Source: Alteromonas sp. RKMC-009 | GTDB taxonomy: Bacteria; Pseudomonadota; Gammaproteobacteria; Enterobacterales; Alteromonadaceae | DNA: 64,000 bases | Assembly (NCBI RefSeq): GCF_003584565.2 | Contig: NZ_CP031010.1 | Location: 1,612,001 to 1,676,000 of the forward strand | Reading direction: 5' to 3' | In this document: positions 9,075 through 17,475 of the stretch, piece by piece | Position numbering within the stretch: the stretch's first letter is position 1 | Layout of the letters: every line of letters starts with the position of its first letter | Position numbers and translations under genes: made by a program | The notes under the pieces: generated by a model | Database searches by the model: none | What the model saw: the letters and a program-made list of their open reading frames with translations, nothing else | Told to the model about the DNA's origin: nothing

Positions 9075-10682
9075 ATGAATACATTGACCTCATCAGAGCC
9101 AACTTTCTCCCGTCGCCTTGCGGCGATGAACGCGACTGCGTTTTCAAGTGCACTAAAAGACATTAAACATGGCGTCGAACGTGAAGGCCTCCGTATACAG
9201 TCCAATGGCCGGCTGGCGGAAACAGCCCATCCTCAGGCTCTGGGTTCGGCACTGACCCACGAGTGTATCACTACCGACTTTTCTGAAGCCTTGCTGGAAT
9301 TTATTACGCCGCCGGTGGCAGACAGTCAGGTAACAGAAACCCAGTTAAGGGATATCCACAAATTCGCCAGTGAAAATATGAACGGCGAAATGTTGTGGCC
9401 CATGAGCATGCCGTGTTTCATTGATGATGAAAATAAAATTCAGCTGGCTTATTACGGTGAATCTAACGTTGCACAAATGAAGCGCGTGTACCGTATGGGA
9501 CTTAAAAATCGCTATGGCAGTATGATGCAGGCGATTTCCGGTGTGCATTTTAACTTTTCATTGCCGGATACATTCTGGCAGGCGTGGGCAGAACTGAACG
9601 GTGTAGAATACTCTCAGGATCAGGTTTCTGCTGATTATTTCTCGCTGATCCGTAATTACCGCCGTTTTTGCTGGTTACTGCCGTATCTGTACGGGGCATC
9701 GCCGGCGCTGTGTCAGTCCTTCCTGAAAGGGAAGCCGACGACGCTGAATTTTGAAAAAGTCGGTAAAGGCACGGTTTATCTGCCTTATGCGACCTCTTTG
9801 CGTATGAGCGATCTGGGTTACACCAACTCAGAGCAGTCAGCTTTACAAATTTGCTATAACCACATCGATACCTATGTGGAAAAGCTTCGTAGTGCCATGT
9901 ACACGCCGTCCTCACGGTTTGGCCAGTTTGCCGCCGGAGAGGGCGGGCATTTTCAGCAGTTATCTAAGAATATTCTGCAGATAGAAAATGAACTGTATTC
10001 GCCTATTCGTCCCAAGCAGCCCACGCGCTCCATGGAAAAACCTACCGATGCCCTTGTGCGCCGCGGCGTTAACTATGTGGAAGTGCGGGTACTGGACGTG
10101 AATCCTTTCTCGCCTGTGGGCATTGACAAAGGCCAGATGGATTTCCTCGATGTCTTCATGCTTTCATGCCTGCTGACAGACAGCCCTGAAATGACGGCAG
10201 AGGAGCTCACCGTTTGCCGGGAGAATATGGATAAAGTGGTCCTTGAAGGACGTAATCCTGACCTGATGCTGGAAAACAAAGACGGCAGTGTTGCATTTCG
10301 CGAATGGTGTGAAGGGCTGTTTGCTGTATTTGAGCAAACCGCAAAAGTGCTTGATAACGCCAACGGAACATCGGCATACAGCGATGCTGTCAAAGCTGAG
10401 TGGCAAAAAGTACTTAATGCTGATGAAACGCCATCCAGTAAAATTCTGGCAACGTTGCTTGAAAATGATATGGATAACGGTGTACTGGGGCTTAATCTGG
10501 CCAGACAGTACGCGGAAGCATTTAAAGGCTATGAATATCTGCACTATGATTTGAAAACATTTGAAAAAATGGCCGCTGATTCACTGGCTGCGCAGCACGC
10601 TGTTGAGGCGACGGATGAAGTACCTTTTGCAGATTTTATTGCCGGTTATTTCGCAGAACCGATGGCTACACGGGACAGCTGA
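9075..10682 (+). CDS. gshA: Glutamate-cysteine ligase
   Basis: The enzyme joins glutamate and cysteine in the ATP-dependent first step of glutathione synthesis. The 535-residue protein matches the proteobacterial GshA type 1 family throughout, with blocks such as ALGSALTHECITTDFSEALLEFITP, SMPCFIDDE, GVHFNFSLP and VRVLDVNPFSPVGI. The ATG at 9075 is a best guess: it lacks a clear Shine-Dalgarno, and an upstream TTG (9024) and a downstream ATG (9126) are also in frame. The homology begins near residue 30, so 9126 cannot be excluded. A stem-loop occupies the leader. Confidence 0.95.
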   Translation: MNTLTSSEPTFSRRLAAMNATAFSSALKDIKHGVEREGLRIQSNGRLAETAHPQALGSALTHECITTDFSEALLEFITPPVADSQVTETQLRDIHKFASENMNGEMLWPMSMPCFIDDENKIQLAYYGESNVAQMKRVYRMGLKNRYGSMMQAISGVHFNFSLPDTFWQAWAELNGVEYSQDQVSADYFSLIRNYRRFCWLLPYLYGASPALCQSFLKGKPTTLNFEKVGKGTVYLPYATSLRMSDLGYTNSEQSALQICYNHIDTYVEKLRSAMYTPSSRFGQFAAGEGGHFQQLSKNILQIENELYSPIRPKQPTRSMEKPTDALVRRGVNYVEVRVLDVNPFSPVGIDKGQMDFLDVFMLSCLLTDSPEMTAEELTVCRENMDKVVLEGRNPDLMLENKDGSVAFREWCEGLFAVFEQTAKVLDNANGTSAYSDAVKAEWQKVLNADETPSSKILATLLENDMDNGVLGLNLARQYAEAFKGYEYLHYDLKTFEKMAADSLAAQHAVEATDEVPFADFIAGYFAEPMATRDS

Positions 10683-10707
10683 AGCCTGAATTGACCTTGC
10701 CGGGGAT

Positions 10708-10736
10708 AAAAAAATGCCTGGCAAGGGGGCCAGGCA
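10708..10736 (-). terminator. Minus-strand rho-independent terminator with no obvious gene
   Basis: The 8-bp arms TGCCTGGC (10715-10722) and GCCAGGCA (10729-10736) enclose 6 nt. Seven A residues at 10708-10714 give a perfect U tract only for a minus-strand transcript. The plus-strand side (TAAGAATG) has no T run, so this is not a good terminator for gshA. Confidence 0.6.
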
Positions 10737-10797
10737 TAAGAATGTTCCAGGGAAACACACACATTTATTACCAGAACACTTATTAAGACAGCGGGCA

Positions 10798-11436
10798 GTG
10801 AGAAAGTTCAACAATTCACAACGATTTTTTGCAGGTGCCGGAATTGTACTGCTTTTAAGTGGTATTACCGGTTGTGCCACGTCGCCTCCGCAGGACACCA
10901 GTAACATTTGCGAAATCTTCTACGAGAAAGAAGACTGGTATGATGCGGCCGCTGATGCCCGCGATAAATGGGGCGTGCCAATCCATGTTCCCATGGCAAT
11001 CATGTATCAGGAAAGCTCATTCCGGCATGATGCACTGCCACCAAAAGATTATGTATTTTTTGGTCTTATTCCATGGGGCCGGGTCAGTTCCGCTTACGGA
11101 TATTCTCAGGCGAAAACGGTTACCTGGTCTGACTATGTCAACGAAACCGGCAACAGCTGGGCGGACCGGGATGATTTTGATGACGCCATGGATTTCATGG
11201 GCTGGTTTATTTCCAAGTCGTACAAAATTAATGGTGTATCAAAGTGGGACGGTTATGCCCAGTACCTGAATTACCATGAAGGGTGGGGCGGGTATAAACG
11301 TCGTACCTACAACAGTAAGCCCTGGCTGAAAAAGGTGGCTGGTACGGTTAAAGCACGCTCATTGCGTTATGCTACCCAGTTAAAAACCTGCGAAGAAGAC
11401 TTGCAGAAAAGCTGGTTTTGGAAACTGTTCACATAA
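10798..11436 (+). CDS. Lytic transglycosylase (SLT-like) lipoprotein
   Basis: A 212-residue protein starting at GTG 10798 has a basic N-terminus, a hydrophobic stretch and the lipobox LSGITGC, so it should be a lipoprotein. The mature part contains AIMYQESSF, matching the catalytic Glu-Ser motif of SLT-type peptidoglycan transglycosylases, followed by the Y-G-Y-S-Q-A block typical of the fold. It probably cleaves or binds peptidoglycan. The frame is open back to ATG 10714, but that codon lies in a terminator hairpin and the resulting N-terminus would bury the signal peptide, so the later start is preferred. Confidence 0.75.
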   Translation: MRKFNNSQRFFAGAGIVLLLSGITGCATSPPQDTSNICEIFYEKEDWYDAAADARDKWGVPIHVPMAIMYQESSFRHDALPPKDYVFFGLIPWGRVSSAYGYSQAKTVTWSDYVNETGNSWADRDDFDDAMDFMGWFISKSYKINGVSKWDGYAQYLNYHEGWGGYKRRTYNSKPWLKKVAGTVKARSLRYATQLKTCEEDLQKSWFWKLFT

Positions 11437-11530
11437 TGATGATGTGATTGCGTAAAGGGCTGGCATTATTGGTGTGAAAGTACCGGACGCGGCAGTTTTT
11501 TCCTTACGAAGGATTCAATACGAAGTTTAC

Positions 11531-11620
11531 TGAGAGAGAAAAGAAGTAGGCAGGCGCACCACACACCTGCCTACAATCGACGCTAAGCCAAGACCGTTAA
11601 TCACCCAACGTCGAACAGGC
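11531..11620 (-). ncRNA. Candidate Fur-regulated small RNA
   Basis: A minus-strand promoter (-35 TTGCAA, 17-nt spacer, -10 TATATT) overlaps a Fur box, and the predicted transcript from about 11620 ends at a 9-bp hairpin, CCTGCCTAC/GTAGGCAGG (11546-11574), followed by a pyrimidine-rich TTCTTTTCTCTC tail. Length would be about 90 nt. The 5' end contains CCTGCCT, complementary to the AGGCAGG of the terminator stem, so an alternative fold is possible. A 25-codon GTG-initiated frame is contained in it, which is not improbable by chance. No RyhB or PrrF core sequence is recognised. Ends are approximate. Confidence 0.5.
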
Positions 11621-11626
11621 AGGAAC

Positions 11627-11659
11627 AATATAGTGTAAATGATAATGATTTGCAATAGC
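11627..11659 (-). promoter_or_regulatory. Promoter with overlapping Fur box
   Basis: On the minus strand, -35 TTGCAA (11650-11655), a 17-nt spacer and -10 TATATT (11627-11632) form a near-consensus sigma-70 promoter. Two overlapping 19-mers offset by 6 nt (11635-11653 and 11641-11659) each match 14 of 19 bases of the palindromic Fur consensus, in the usual hexamer-array manner. A repressor bound here would cover the whole spacer. The site is also 160 bp upstream of the plus-strand small membrane protein gene. Confidence 0.65.
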
Positions 11660-11819
11660 GTTTTGTGAATTAAATCCTATTTTTTTAAAAGCCTCTTTTT
11701 GATCTGCATCACGGGTCTTATTTGCATCGACTGTTCCCATTGATTCAGATCACAGATTTACCTGCCGCAGCCATGCACACTAGCACTGTAAAAAGTTATC
11801 AATGTTAGGGAGTAATCTG

Positions 11820-11945
11820 ATGTGGCTGACCATGCTTAAAGACCCTGTAGTATGGGGTTCACTTCTGGGTATTTTTATTGTTGTTTTGATGATGTGTTAT
11901 TACACATGGCTGTTTATGCACAACAGCGCGGGACCGGATAAATAG
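11820..11945 (+). CDS. 41-residue single-span membrane protein
   Basis: ATG 11820 is preceded by a good ribosome site (AGGGAG) and opens a 41-codon frame ending in TAG at 11943. The peptide has a short amphipathic start (MWLTMLKDPVVWG), one hydrophobic helix of about 20 residues and a polar tail ending NSAGPDK. It resembles the small DUF3149-type membrane proteins of Alteromonadales and Vibrio, but that match is from memory of the general layout and is uncertain. It is convergent with smrB, 4 nt from its stop codon. Function unknown. Confidence 0.7.
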   Translation: MWLTMLKDPVVWGSLLGIFIVVLMMCYYTWLFMHNSAGPDK

Positions 11946-11949
11946 TTTG

Positions 11950-12516
11950 TTATTGTTTACTGAGGCCCGGATCAAGGGTTTCGATAAGCACCAGTAACGC
12001 GCCTTGCCCGCCATACTCCAGGGGAGCCTGGTGAAACGCTTTGACATGGGGGTGTTGAACCAGGTAGTGAGGCAAGGCGTTTTTTAGTACGCCGGAACCG
12101 ATGCCATGCACAATGGCTACACAATCAATAAGCTCCTTGCGCGCGGTGTAAATGAGTGCGGATAATTCCAGTTTTACGTTTTCGCGGTTCAGACCGTGTA
12201 AATCCAGTACAAGCTCAGGATAGAAATCTCCCCGCCGTAATCGCTTCAAACTGTGTGTCGGTTCATTTTCGCGGCAATACCGCATGGGACCCTGATGGGG
12301 CAGGCTGGCCTGATAGACATCTGAAAACGCAAAACTGGCATCCAGCAGCTTTTGCTGACGGCTGTCCGGGCGGGTGGCGGAATGCAGTCGCTTCGCCGGC
12401 ACATGACGGCGTTTATGCACAATTTTGTCCTGTGACAGCGGCTTTATACCACTTACCGCTTCCCGGAATAATGACATGTCATTGTCGTCGTCTTCCGGTT
12501 TCCACTGATCAGCCAA
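11950..12516 (-). CDS. smrB: Smr-domain endonuclease SmrB (ribosome rescue)
   Basis: The 188-residue protein has a disordered, basic N-terminal half and a C-terminal Smr domain with LDLHGL, HGIGSGVLK and the AFHQAPLEYGGQGALLVLIE block, closely like E. coli SmrB. SmrB is recruited to collided ribosomes and cleaves the mRNA between them. It is divergent from prmB with a 124-bp gap, the usual arrangement in gammaproteobacteria. Confidence 0.93.
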   Translation of the reverse strand: MADQWKPEDDDNDMSLFREAVSGIKPLSQDKIVHKRRHVPAKRLHSATRPDSRQQKLLDASFAFSDVYQASLPHQGPMRYCRENEPTHSLKRLRRGDFYPELVLDLHGLNRENVKLELSALIYTARKELIDCVAIVHGIGSGVLKNALPHYLVQHPHVKAFHQAPLEYGGQGALLVLIETLDPGLSKQ

Positions 12517-12578
12517 CCATTTTCTCCTGTCTGTTTTAGCCTGTGTTCATCTGCACGTCTGTTATCGCGCAATTTGTG

Positions 12579-12607
12579 TTGGGTGTCATTGCGAGTTTCG
12601 GTATGAT
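12579..12607 (+). promoter_or_regulatory. Predicted promoter of prmB-aroC
   Basis: TTGGGT (12579-12584), a 17-nt spacer and TATGAT (12602-12607) lie 33 bp before the prmB ATG. Confidence 0.55.
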
Positions 12608-12640
12608 ACCAGCTTTATTTCTGGCGATGTACCACACTCC

Positions 12641-13579
12641 ATGACCGATAAGATTTATTTAGACGAAGCCATCCGTGAACTGCACACCATGCTGGACATG
12701 GTGAGATGGTCTGTGAGCCGTTTTAACGATGCGCACCTGTACTACGGGCATGGCACTGATAACAGCTGGGATGAAGCTGTTTGCCTTGTGATGCATGCAT
12801 TGCATCTGCCTCAGGATATTACATCGCAAACCGGTGACGGCTTATTTTCAGCCCGTCTTACCACTTCAGAAAAAGAGAAAGTTGCAGATTTAGTCTTAAA
12901 GCGGGTACAAACACGCATGCCATTGCCGTATATTACCCGTGAGGCATGGTTCTGCGACATGCCATTTTACGTTGACGAAAGAGTGTTGATCCCCCGTTCA
13001 CCGTTTGCCGAATTGATCAAAGATCGCTTTTCCGCTTATCTGTCATCTGAGCCGGCCAGTATTCTGGACATGTGCACAGGTGGGGGTTGTATTGCTATTG
13101 CGCTGGCCCATACATTTCCTGAAGCCCAGGTGGATGCCGTGGATATTTCCCACGACGCCCTGGAAGTGGCAGATTTCAATATTCAGGAACATCAGTTAGG
13201 CGACCGTGTTTTCCCTATTCATTCAGACTTATTTACCAGTCTGGAAGGCCAGCGGTACGACTTAATCGTGTCGAACCCGCCTTATGTCGATGAAGAAGAC
13301 ATGAATGATTTGCCGGACGAATATCAGCATGAGCCTGAATTAGCCCTGGCGGCAGGAGAAGATGGTCTGGATCTGGTTGAGCAGATGCTGAAGCAGGCAC
13401 CGGTGTATTTAAAAGAAAATGGCTGGATGCTGGTGGAAGTCGGCAACAGTCAGGTGCATATGGCTGAACGTTTTGCCGGGTTAAACGTGGAATGGGTAGC
13501 ACTTCAACACGGCGGACACGGTATTTTTGCCGTCTCCCGTGCGTCTTTGGTTTCATATCTTAACGGGAAGGAAAGTTAA
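12641..13579 (+). CDS. prmB: Ribosomal protein L3 N5-glutamine methyltransferase
   Basis: PrmB methylates a glutamine of ribosomal protein L3 using S-adenosylmethionine. The 312-residue protein has an N-terminal helical domain, the SAM-binding glycine loop in [13 protein letters not shown] (about residue 143) and the catalytic NPPY motif (about residue 211) that holds the glutamine side chain. The position directly upstream of aroC (5-nt gap) and divergent from smrB is the standard PrmB context, which separates it from its paralogue PrmC. Confidence 0.95.
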   Translation: MTDKIYLDEAIRELHTMLDMVRWSVSRFNDAHLYYGHGTDNSWDEAVCLVMHALHLPQDITSQTGDGLFSARLTTSEKEKVADLVLKRVQTRMPLPYITREAWFCDMPFYVDERVLIPRSPFAELIKDRFSAYLSSEPASILDMCTGGGCIAIALAHTFPEAQVDAVDISHDALEVADFNIQEHQLGDRVFPIHSDLFTSLEGQRYDLIVSNPPYVDEEDMNDLPDEYQHEPELALAAGEDGLDLVEQMLKQAPVYLKENGWMLVEVGNSQVHMAERFAGLNVEWVALQHGGHGIFAVSRASLVSYLNGKES

Positions 13580-13584
13580 TACAG

Positions 13585-14688
13585 ATGTCTGGTAATAGCT
13601 TTGGAAAATTATTCACTGTCACCACATTCGGTGAAAGCCACGGGATTGCAATAGGTGGCGTGGTTGATGGCTGTCCTCCGGGACTGGAAATCTCAGAAGC
13701 CGATCTGCAAGTAGATTTAGATCGCAGAAAACCCGGCACTTCCCGTTACACCACCGCCCGCCGGGAAGGTGATGAGGTACAAATTTTATCGGGTGTGTTT
13801 GAAGGTAAAACCACCGGTACCAGCATTGGCCTGTTGATCCAAAATACCGATCAGCGCAGTGGTGACTATTCCAATATCAAAGACCGTTTCCGTCCCGGTC
13901 ATGCGGATTACACCTATCATCAAAAATACGGCATGCGGGATTACCGTGGTGGTGGCCGCTCTTCTGCCCGTGAAACGGCTATTCGTGTTGCGGCAGGCGG
14001 TATTGCCAAGAAATTCCTGAAAGAAAGTTGCGGCATCGAAATTCATGGCTATCTTTCCCAGCTTGGACCGGTCAAAGTAGAGACCGTTGATCACAGCGTG
14101 ACGAATACCAATCCGTTTTTCTGTCCTGACGAAAGTAAGCTGGACGAATTAGACCAGTACATGCGTGACCTGAAAAAATCAGGCGACTCTATCGGTGCGA
14201 AAGTCTCGGTAGTGGCGACGGGAATGCCTGTCGGATTGGGTGAGCCGGTTTTCGACCGCCTCGATGCTGACATTGCCAGTGCCATGATGGGCATTAACGC
14301 GGTGAAAGGCGTTGAGATTGGCGATGGTTTCGGTGTGATTGAACAGAAGGGCAGTGAGCACCGCGATACACTGACACCGGACGGCTTCAGCAGCAACCAC
14401 GCCGGTGGTGTGCTGGGTGGTATTTCCAGTGGCCAGGATCTGGTTGTGCACATGGCGCTTAAGCCAACGTCCAGTATTTCAGTGCCCGGTAAAACCATTG
14501 ATGTGGACGGCAACGAAATCGATATCGTGACGAAAGGTCGTCATGACCCGTGCGTAGGTATCCGTGCTGTGCCCATTGCTGAAGCAATGCTGGCGATTGT
14601 GTTAATGGATCACGTGCTGCGCCACCGCGCACAGAATGCCGGTATCATGTCCGGCACACCTGTCATTCCGGGCAACTCTGCGAAATAA
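13585..14688 (+). CDS. aroC: Chorismate synthase
   Basis: AroC converts 5-enolpyruvylshikimate-3-phosphate to chorismate, the last common step to aromatic amino acids and folate, using reduced FMN. The 367-residue product has the family start [18 protein letters not shown], the central [16 protein letters not shown] signature and the C-terminal [19 protein letters not shown] block. Complete and of normal length. Co-directional with prmB and probably co-transcribed. Confidence 0.97.
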   Translation: MSGNSFGKLFTVTTFGESHGIAIGGVVDGCPPGLEISEADLQVDLDRRKPGTSRYTTARREGDEVQILSGVFEGKTTGTSIGLLIQNTDQRSGDYSNIKDRFRPGHADYTYHQKYGMRDYRGGGRSSARETAIRVAAGGIAKKFLKESCGIEIHGYLSQLGPVKVETVDHSVTNTNPFFCPDESKLDELDQYMRDLKKSGDSIGAKVSVVATGMPVGLGEPVFDRLDADIASAMMGINAVKGVEIGDGFGVIEQKGSEHRDTLTPDGFSSNHAGGVLGGISSGQDLVVHMALKPTSSISVPGKTIDVDGNEIDIVTKGRHDPCVGIRAVPIAEAMLAIVLMDHVLRHRAQNAGIMSGTPVIPGNSAK

Positions 14689-14727
14689 GCGCCTCTCTTT
14701 GAACAATTCCAATCTGTGGTGCGTGTT

Positions 14728-15903
14728 ATGAATGCTCATTCGCGCACCAATATCATTCTGCTAGCTGTTACCTACTGGTTGTATTTTGGTCAGCTTGGTG
14801 TACTCACACCCTATTTAGGCATTTTTCTTGATGGCCGCGGGTTTACCTCGTCAGACATCGGCGAATTGTGGGCAGTGATTACTTTATCCCGAATTGTCGG
14901 TCCGTCTCTGTGGGCCAGTGTGGCAGACAAAACCGGTAAAGCGGTAAATGTTGTCCGCCTCGGTTGCCTGTTGTCTGTGGTGTGTTTTACATCTGTATTC
15001 TGGTTTAGCAGTTTCTGGGGCCTCACGCTGGCCTTCGGATTAATGATGATGTTCTGGACGGCGGTGTTGCCTCAACTTGAGGTGATCACCATTCAGTCGG
15101 TAAAACCCACCAGGATAAGTTATGGCCAGGTTCGCCTGTGGGGCAGTATCGGTTTTATAGTACTTACAGTGTCCACAGGAAAAGCGCTGGATATCTTTTC
15201 CTCAGAAGCGCCGGTGTATGCCAGTTTATTTGTGCTGACCGGGTTGTTTCTGGCTTCTCTGTTTATTCGTCAGCCGGACAAAGTGCCGTCTAAGGATGAA
15301 GAAACCGGTACGCTGTGGCAAATTGCCCGCAACAGAACCTTTTTGTTATTTCTAGCCTCCGCCGCTCTATTGCAGGTAAGTTTTGGCGCTTATTACGGGT
15401 TCTTCGCTTTGTACATGCGGGATCTCGATTACAGCGGTCAGCAAACCGGTATGCTCATCGCCATTGGCGTTGTGGCTGAAATCGGCATTTTCCTTATCGC
15501 CCGCAGACTGATTGCCAGAGTGGGTGTGTGGCAATTGTTATTGTGGTGTATGGTGTTAACAGCAGGCAGATGGTACGCACTGGCGGCGTGGGCAGAGCAT
15601 GGCGTGGTTGTGGTGATAAGTCAGCTTATTCATGCGCTCAGCTTTGGCCTGGCGCATGTTACTGCTATGCACTTTATCACGCACTTTTTTCCGTCCCGTT
15701 TCCAGAGTCGCGGTCAGGCCCTGTACGTCAGTATTGCTTTCGGTATGGGCGGAGCGCTGGGCAACTATGTGGCAGGTCAGTTGTGGGACCAGGGTGTTCA
15801 TGCTTATGAAACCTTTGCCTTTGCGGCCGGAGCGGCGTTTCTGGGGGCTGTTTGCTTGCTGTTCTGCCATCGTCCGACAATTAATACACAGGGCGCATCC
15901 TAG
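14728..15903 (+). CDS. MFS transporter, HcaT/MFS_1-like
   Basis: The 391-residue protein has about 12 hydrophobic segments and begins with the YWLYFGQLGVLTPYLGIFLDGRGF pattern of the HcaT/nucleoside-symporter-like MFS subgroup, including a G-x-L-x-P first helix and a cytoplasmic VADKTGK loop. It should export or import a small solute; the substrate is unknown. The ATG at 14728 is chosen over the GTG at 14716. It follows aroC by 39 nt and may share its transcript. Confidence 0.8.
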   Translation: MNAHSRTNIILLAVTYWLYFGQLGVLTPYLGIFLDGRGFTSSDIGELWAVITLSRIVGPSLWASVADKTGKAVNVVRLGCLLSVVCFTSVFWFSSFWGLTLAFGLMMMFWTAVLPQLEVITIQSVKPTRISYGQVRLWGSIGFIVLTVSTGKALDIFSSEAPVYASLFVLTGLFLASLFIRQPDKVPSKDEETGTLWQIARNRTFLLFLASAALLQVSFGAYYGFFALYMRDLDYSGQQTGMLIAIGVVAEIGIFLIARRLIARVGVWQLLLWCMVLTAGRWYALAAWAEHGVVVVISQLIHALSFGLAHVTAMHFITHFFPSRFQSRGQALYVSIAFGMGGALGNYVAGQLWDQGVHAYETFAFAAGAAFLGAVCLLFCHRPTINTQGAS

Positions 15904-16074
15904 CGTTCCTGTGCTTTTTTGCCACTATCCCCGTTGATGACAATTTGTTGCATTTAAAATAGCCATACAGGTTGAAATAAGTCTGTAAATCCCTCAGTGT
16001 AGATTGCACCTGGCGGTGAAATTTGTGTCATTCTGACTCTGATCATCGCCGTATTTTCTGGCAAGGGAGTGCAT

Positions 16075-17409
16075 ATGAAAAGGTTTTTTGTTTTACTGCT
16101 GGCTTTCGCAGCGTGGGGCGTTTGTGCACAGGATTTTGACAGTGCAAAACTGGACAAATACTTCGCGTTACTGGAAAAAGAAGACAAGGCGATGCTGAGT
16201 GTGGCGATTGTTGATGGCGGTGAGCCGGTTTATCAACGCTCCATTGGCTTTGCTGATGTCGCCTCTGGCCGTAAAGCCGGAGCGGATACGCAGTATCGCG
16301 TGGGCTCGATCACCAAAGTGTTTACCGCAGTGATGATTTTTCAATTAATTGAAGAAGAAAAACTGAGCCTTGATACACCCCTCTCCACATTCTTTCCTGA
16401 TATTAAAAATGCCGGTGCTATCACTATCGGCATGTTGCTGAGTCATCGCAGCGGCCTGCACAATTTCACAAATTTACCGGCATACCGCACATACATGACA
16501 TCTCCCCGGAGTAAGGCTGAGATGCTGTCTGTATTTGAAGCGCTGGAAGCTGATTTCCCGCCTGGTACAGACACACGTTATTCCAATACTGGTTATGTTT
16601 TGCTGGGGTACATCATTGAAGAGCTCGGAAACGACAGCTATGCCAGCCAGCTGCAAAGCCGTATTGTGAAAAAGGCGGGATTAAAGCGTACGGCATACGG
16701 TGATGCCATTGACGTTGAGCAGGGGCAGGCTAATTCGTATTACTATGACGGTGGCTGGCAGCCGGCTACCGAAACCAACATGAGTGTGCCCCATGGTGCC
16801 GGTGCAGTTATTTCCACGCCCACAGACGTAGCGACGTTCCTGACGGCATTGTTTGAAGGCAAATTAGTATCATCGTCATCACTGGCTATGATGAAGAGGG
16901 TGCAGAAAGGATTGGGTCACGGCTTGTTTCCGTTTCCTTTCTACGAAAGAACTTTGTGGGGCCATAATGGCAGCATTGACGGCTTTGCTTCCCAGTCCGG
17001 CTATTTTGAGATGGGGAACGTAGCGTTTGCCTTAACTGCAAACGGCGTGAACTACACCCTGAATGAGATCAGTGTTGCGGTGCTGAGTATTTACTTCGGA
17101 CTGCCCTATGAGTTACCGGATTTTTCAAAAGAACCTGTGACGCTAAGTGAGTCGCAACTGTCCGGCTATGAAGGCACATACAGCTCGGATGCTATTCCTC
17201 TTAAAATCACGCTGACGGTCAAAGACGGGATATTAATGGCGCAAGCCACAGGCCAGAATGCCTTTCCGCTGACAGCGTTTTCGCCAACGGAGTTTCAGTT
17301 TGAGCCTGCCGGTATTGTGATGATGTTCAAATCATCCGGTAAAGAAAATGAGAAGCCCGCCTTTGACTTATTGCAGGGGGGCGGGAAATATCCATTCGTC
17401 AGAGAGTAA
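16075..17409 (+). CDS. Serine beta-lactamase-like hydrolase (class C / esterase family)
   Basis: The 444-residue protein starts with a signal peptide (MKRFFVLLLAFAAWGVCA, cleavage likely before QDF), so it is periplasmic or secreted. The catalytic SxxK is SITK (about residue 80), the YxN motif is YSN, and a C-terminal HNG segment replaces the KTG box. The last 90 residues form a small beta domain often seen behind this fold. The family includes AmpC-like lactamases, D-Ala peptidases and esterases; HNG rather than KTG favours an esterase or peptidase over a true beta-lactamase. GTG 16069 lies just upstream in frame, but AAGGGA fits the ATG. Confidence 0.85.
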   Translation: MKRFFVLLLAFAAWGVCAQDFDSAKLDKYFALLEKEDKAMLSVAIVDGGEPVYQRSIGFADVASGRKAGADTQYRVGSITKVFTAVMIFQLIEEEKLSLDTPLSTFFPDIKNAGAITIGMLLSHRSGLHNFTNLPAYRTYMTSPRSKAEMLSVFEALEADFPPGTDTRYSNTGYVLLGYIIEELGNDSYASQLQSRIVKKAGLKRTAYGDAIDVEQGQANSYYYDGGWQPATETNMSVPHGAGAVISTPTDVATFLTALFEGKLVSSSSLAMMKRVQKGLGHGLFPFPFYERTLWGHNGSIDGFASQSGYFEMGNVAFALTANGVNYTLNEISVAVLSIYFGLPYELPDFSKEPVTLSESQLSGYEGTYSSDAIPLKITLTVKDGILMAQATGQNAFPLTAFSPTEFQFEPAGIVMMFKSSGKENEKPAFDLLQGGGKYPFVRE

Positions 17410-17475
17410 GGTTCGCCGGGTATCTGCAGATTAAGTGCAGCAGGCAGACATTCATCAGCCTGCTGCTGGTGCTCA

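Noticed and set aside
10714..10797. ATG 10714 as start of the SLT lipoprotein
   Set aside because: It sits in a terminator hairpin and would put 28 charged residues before the signal peptide.
11539..11616. A 25-codon minus-strand peptide (from a GTG) within the candidate small RNA
   Set aside because: A frame of this length is expected by chance, there is no clear ribosome site, and the terminator stem lies inside it.
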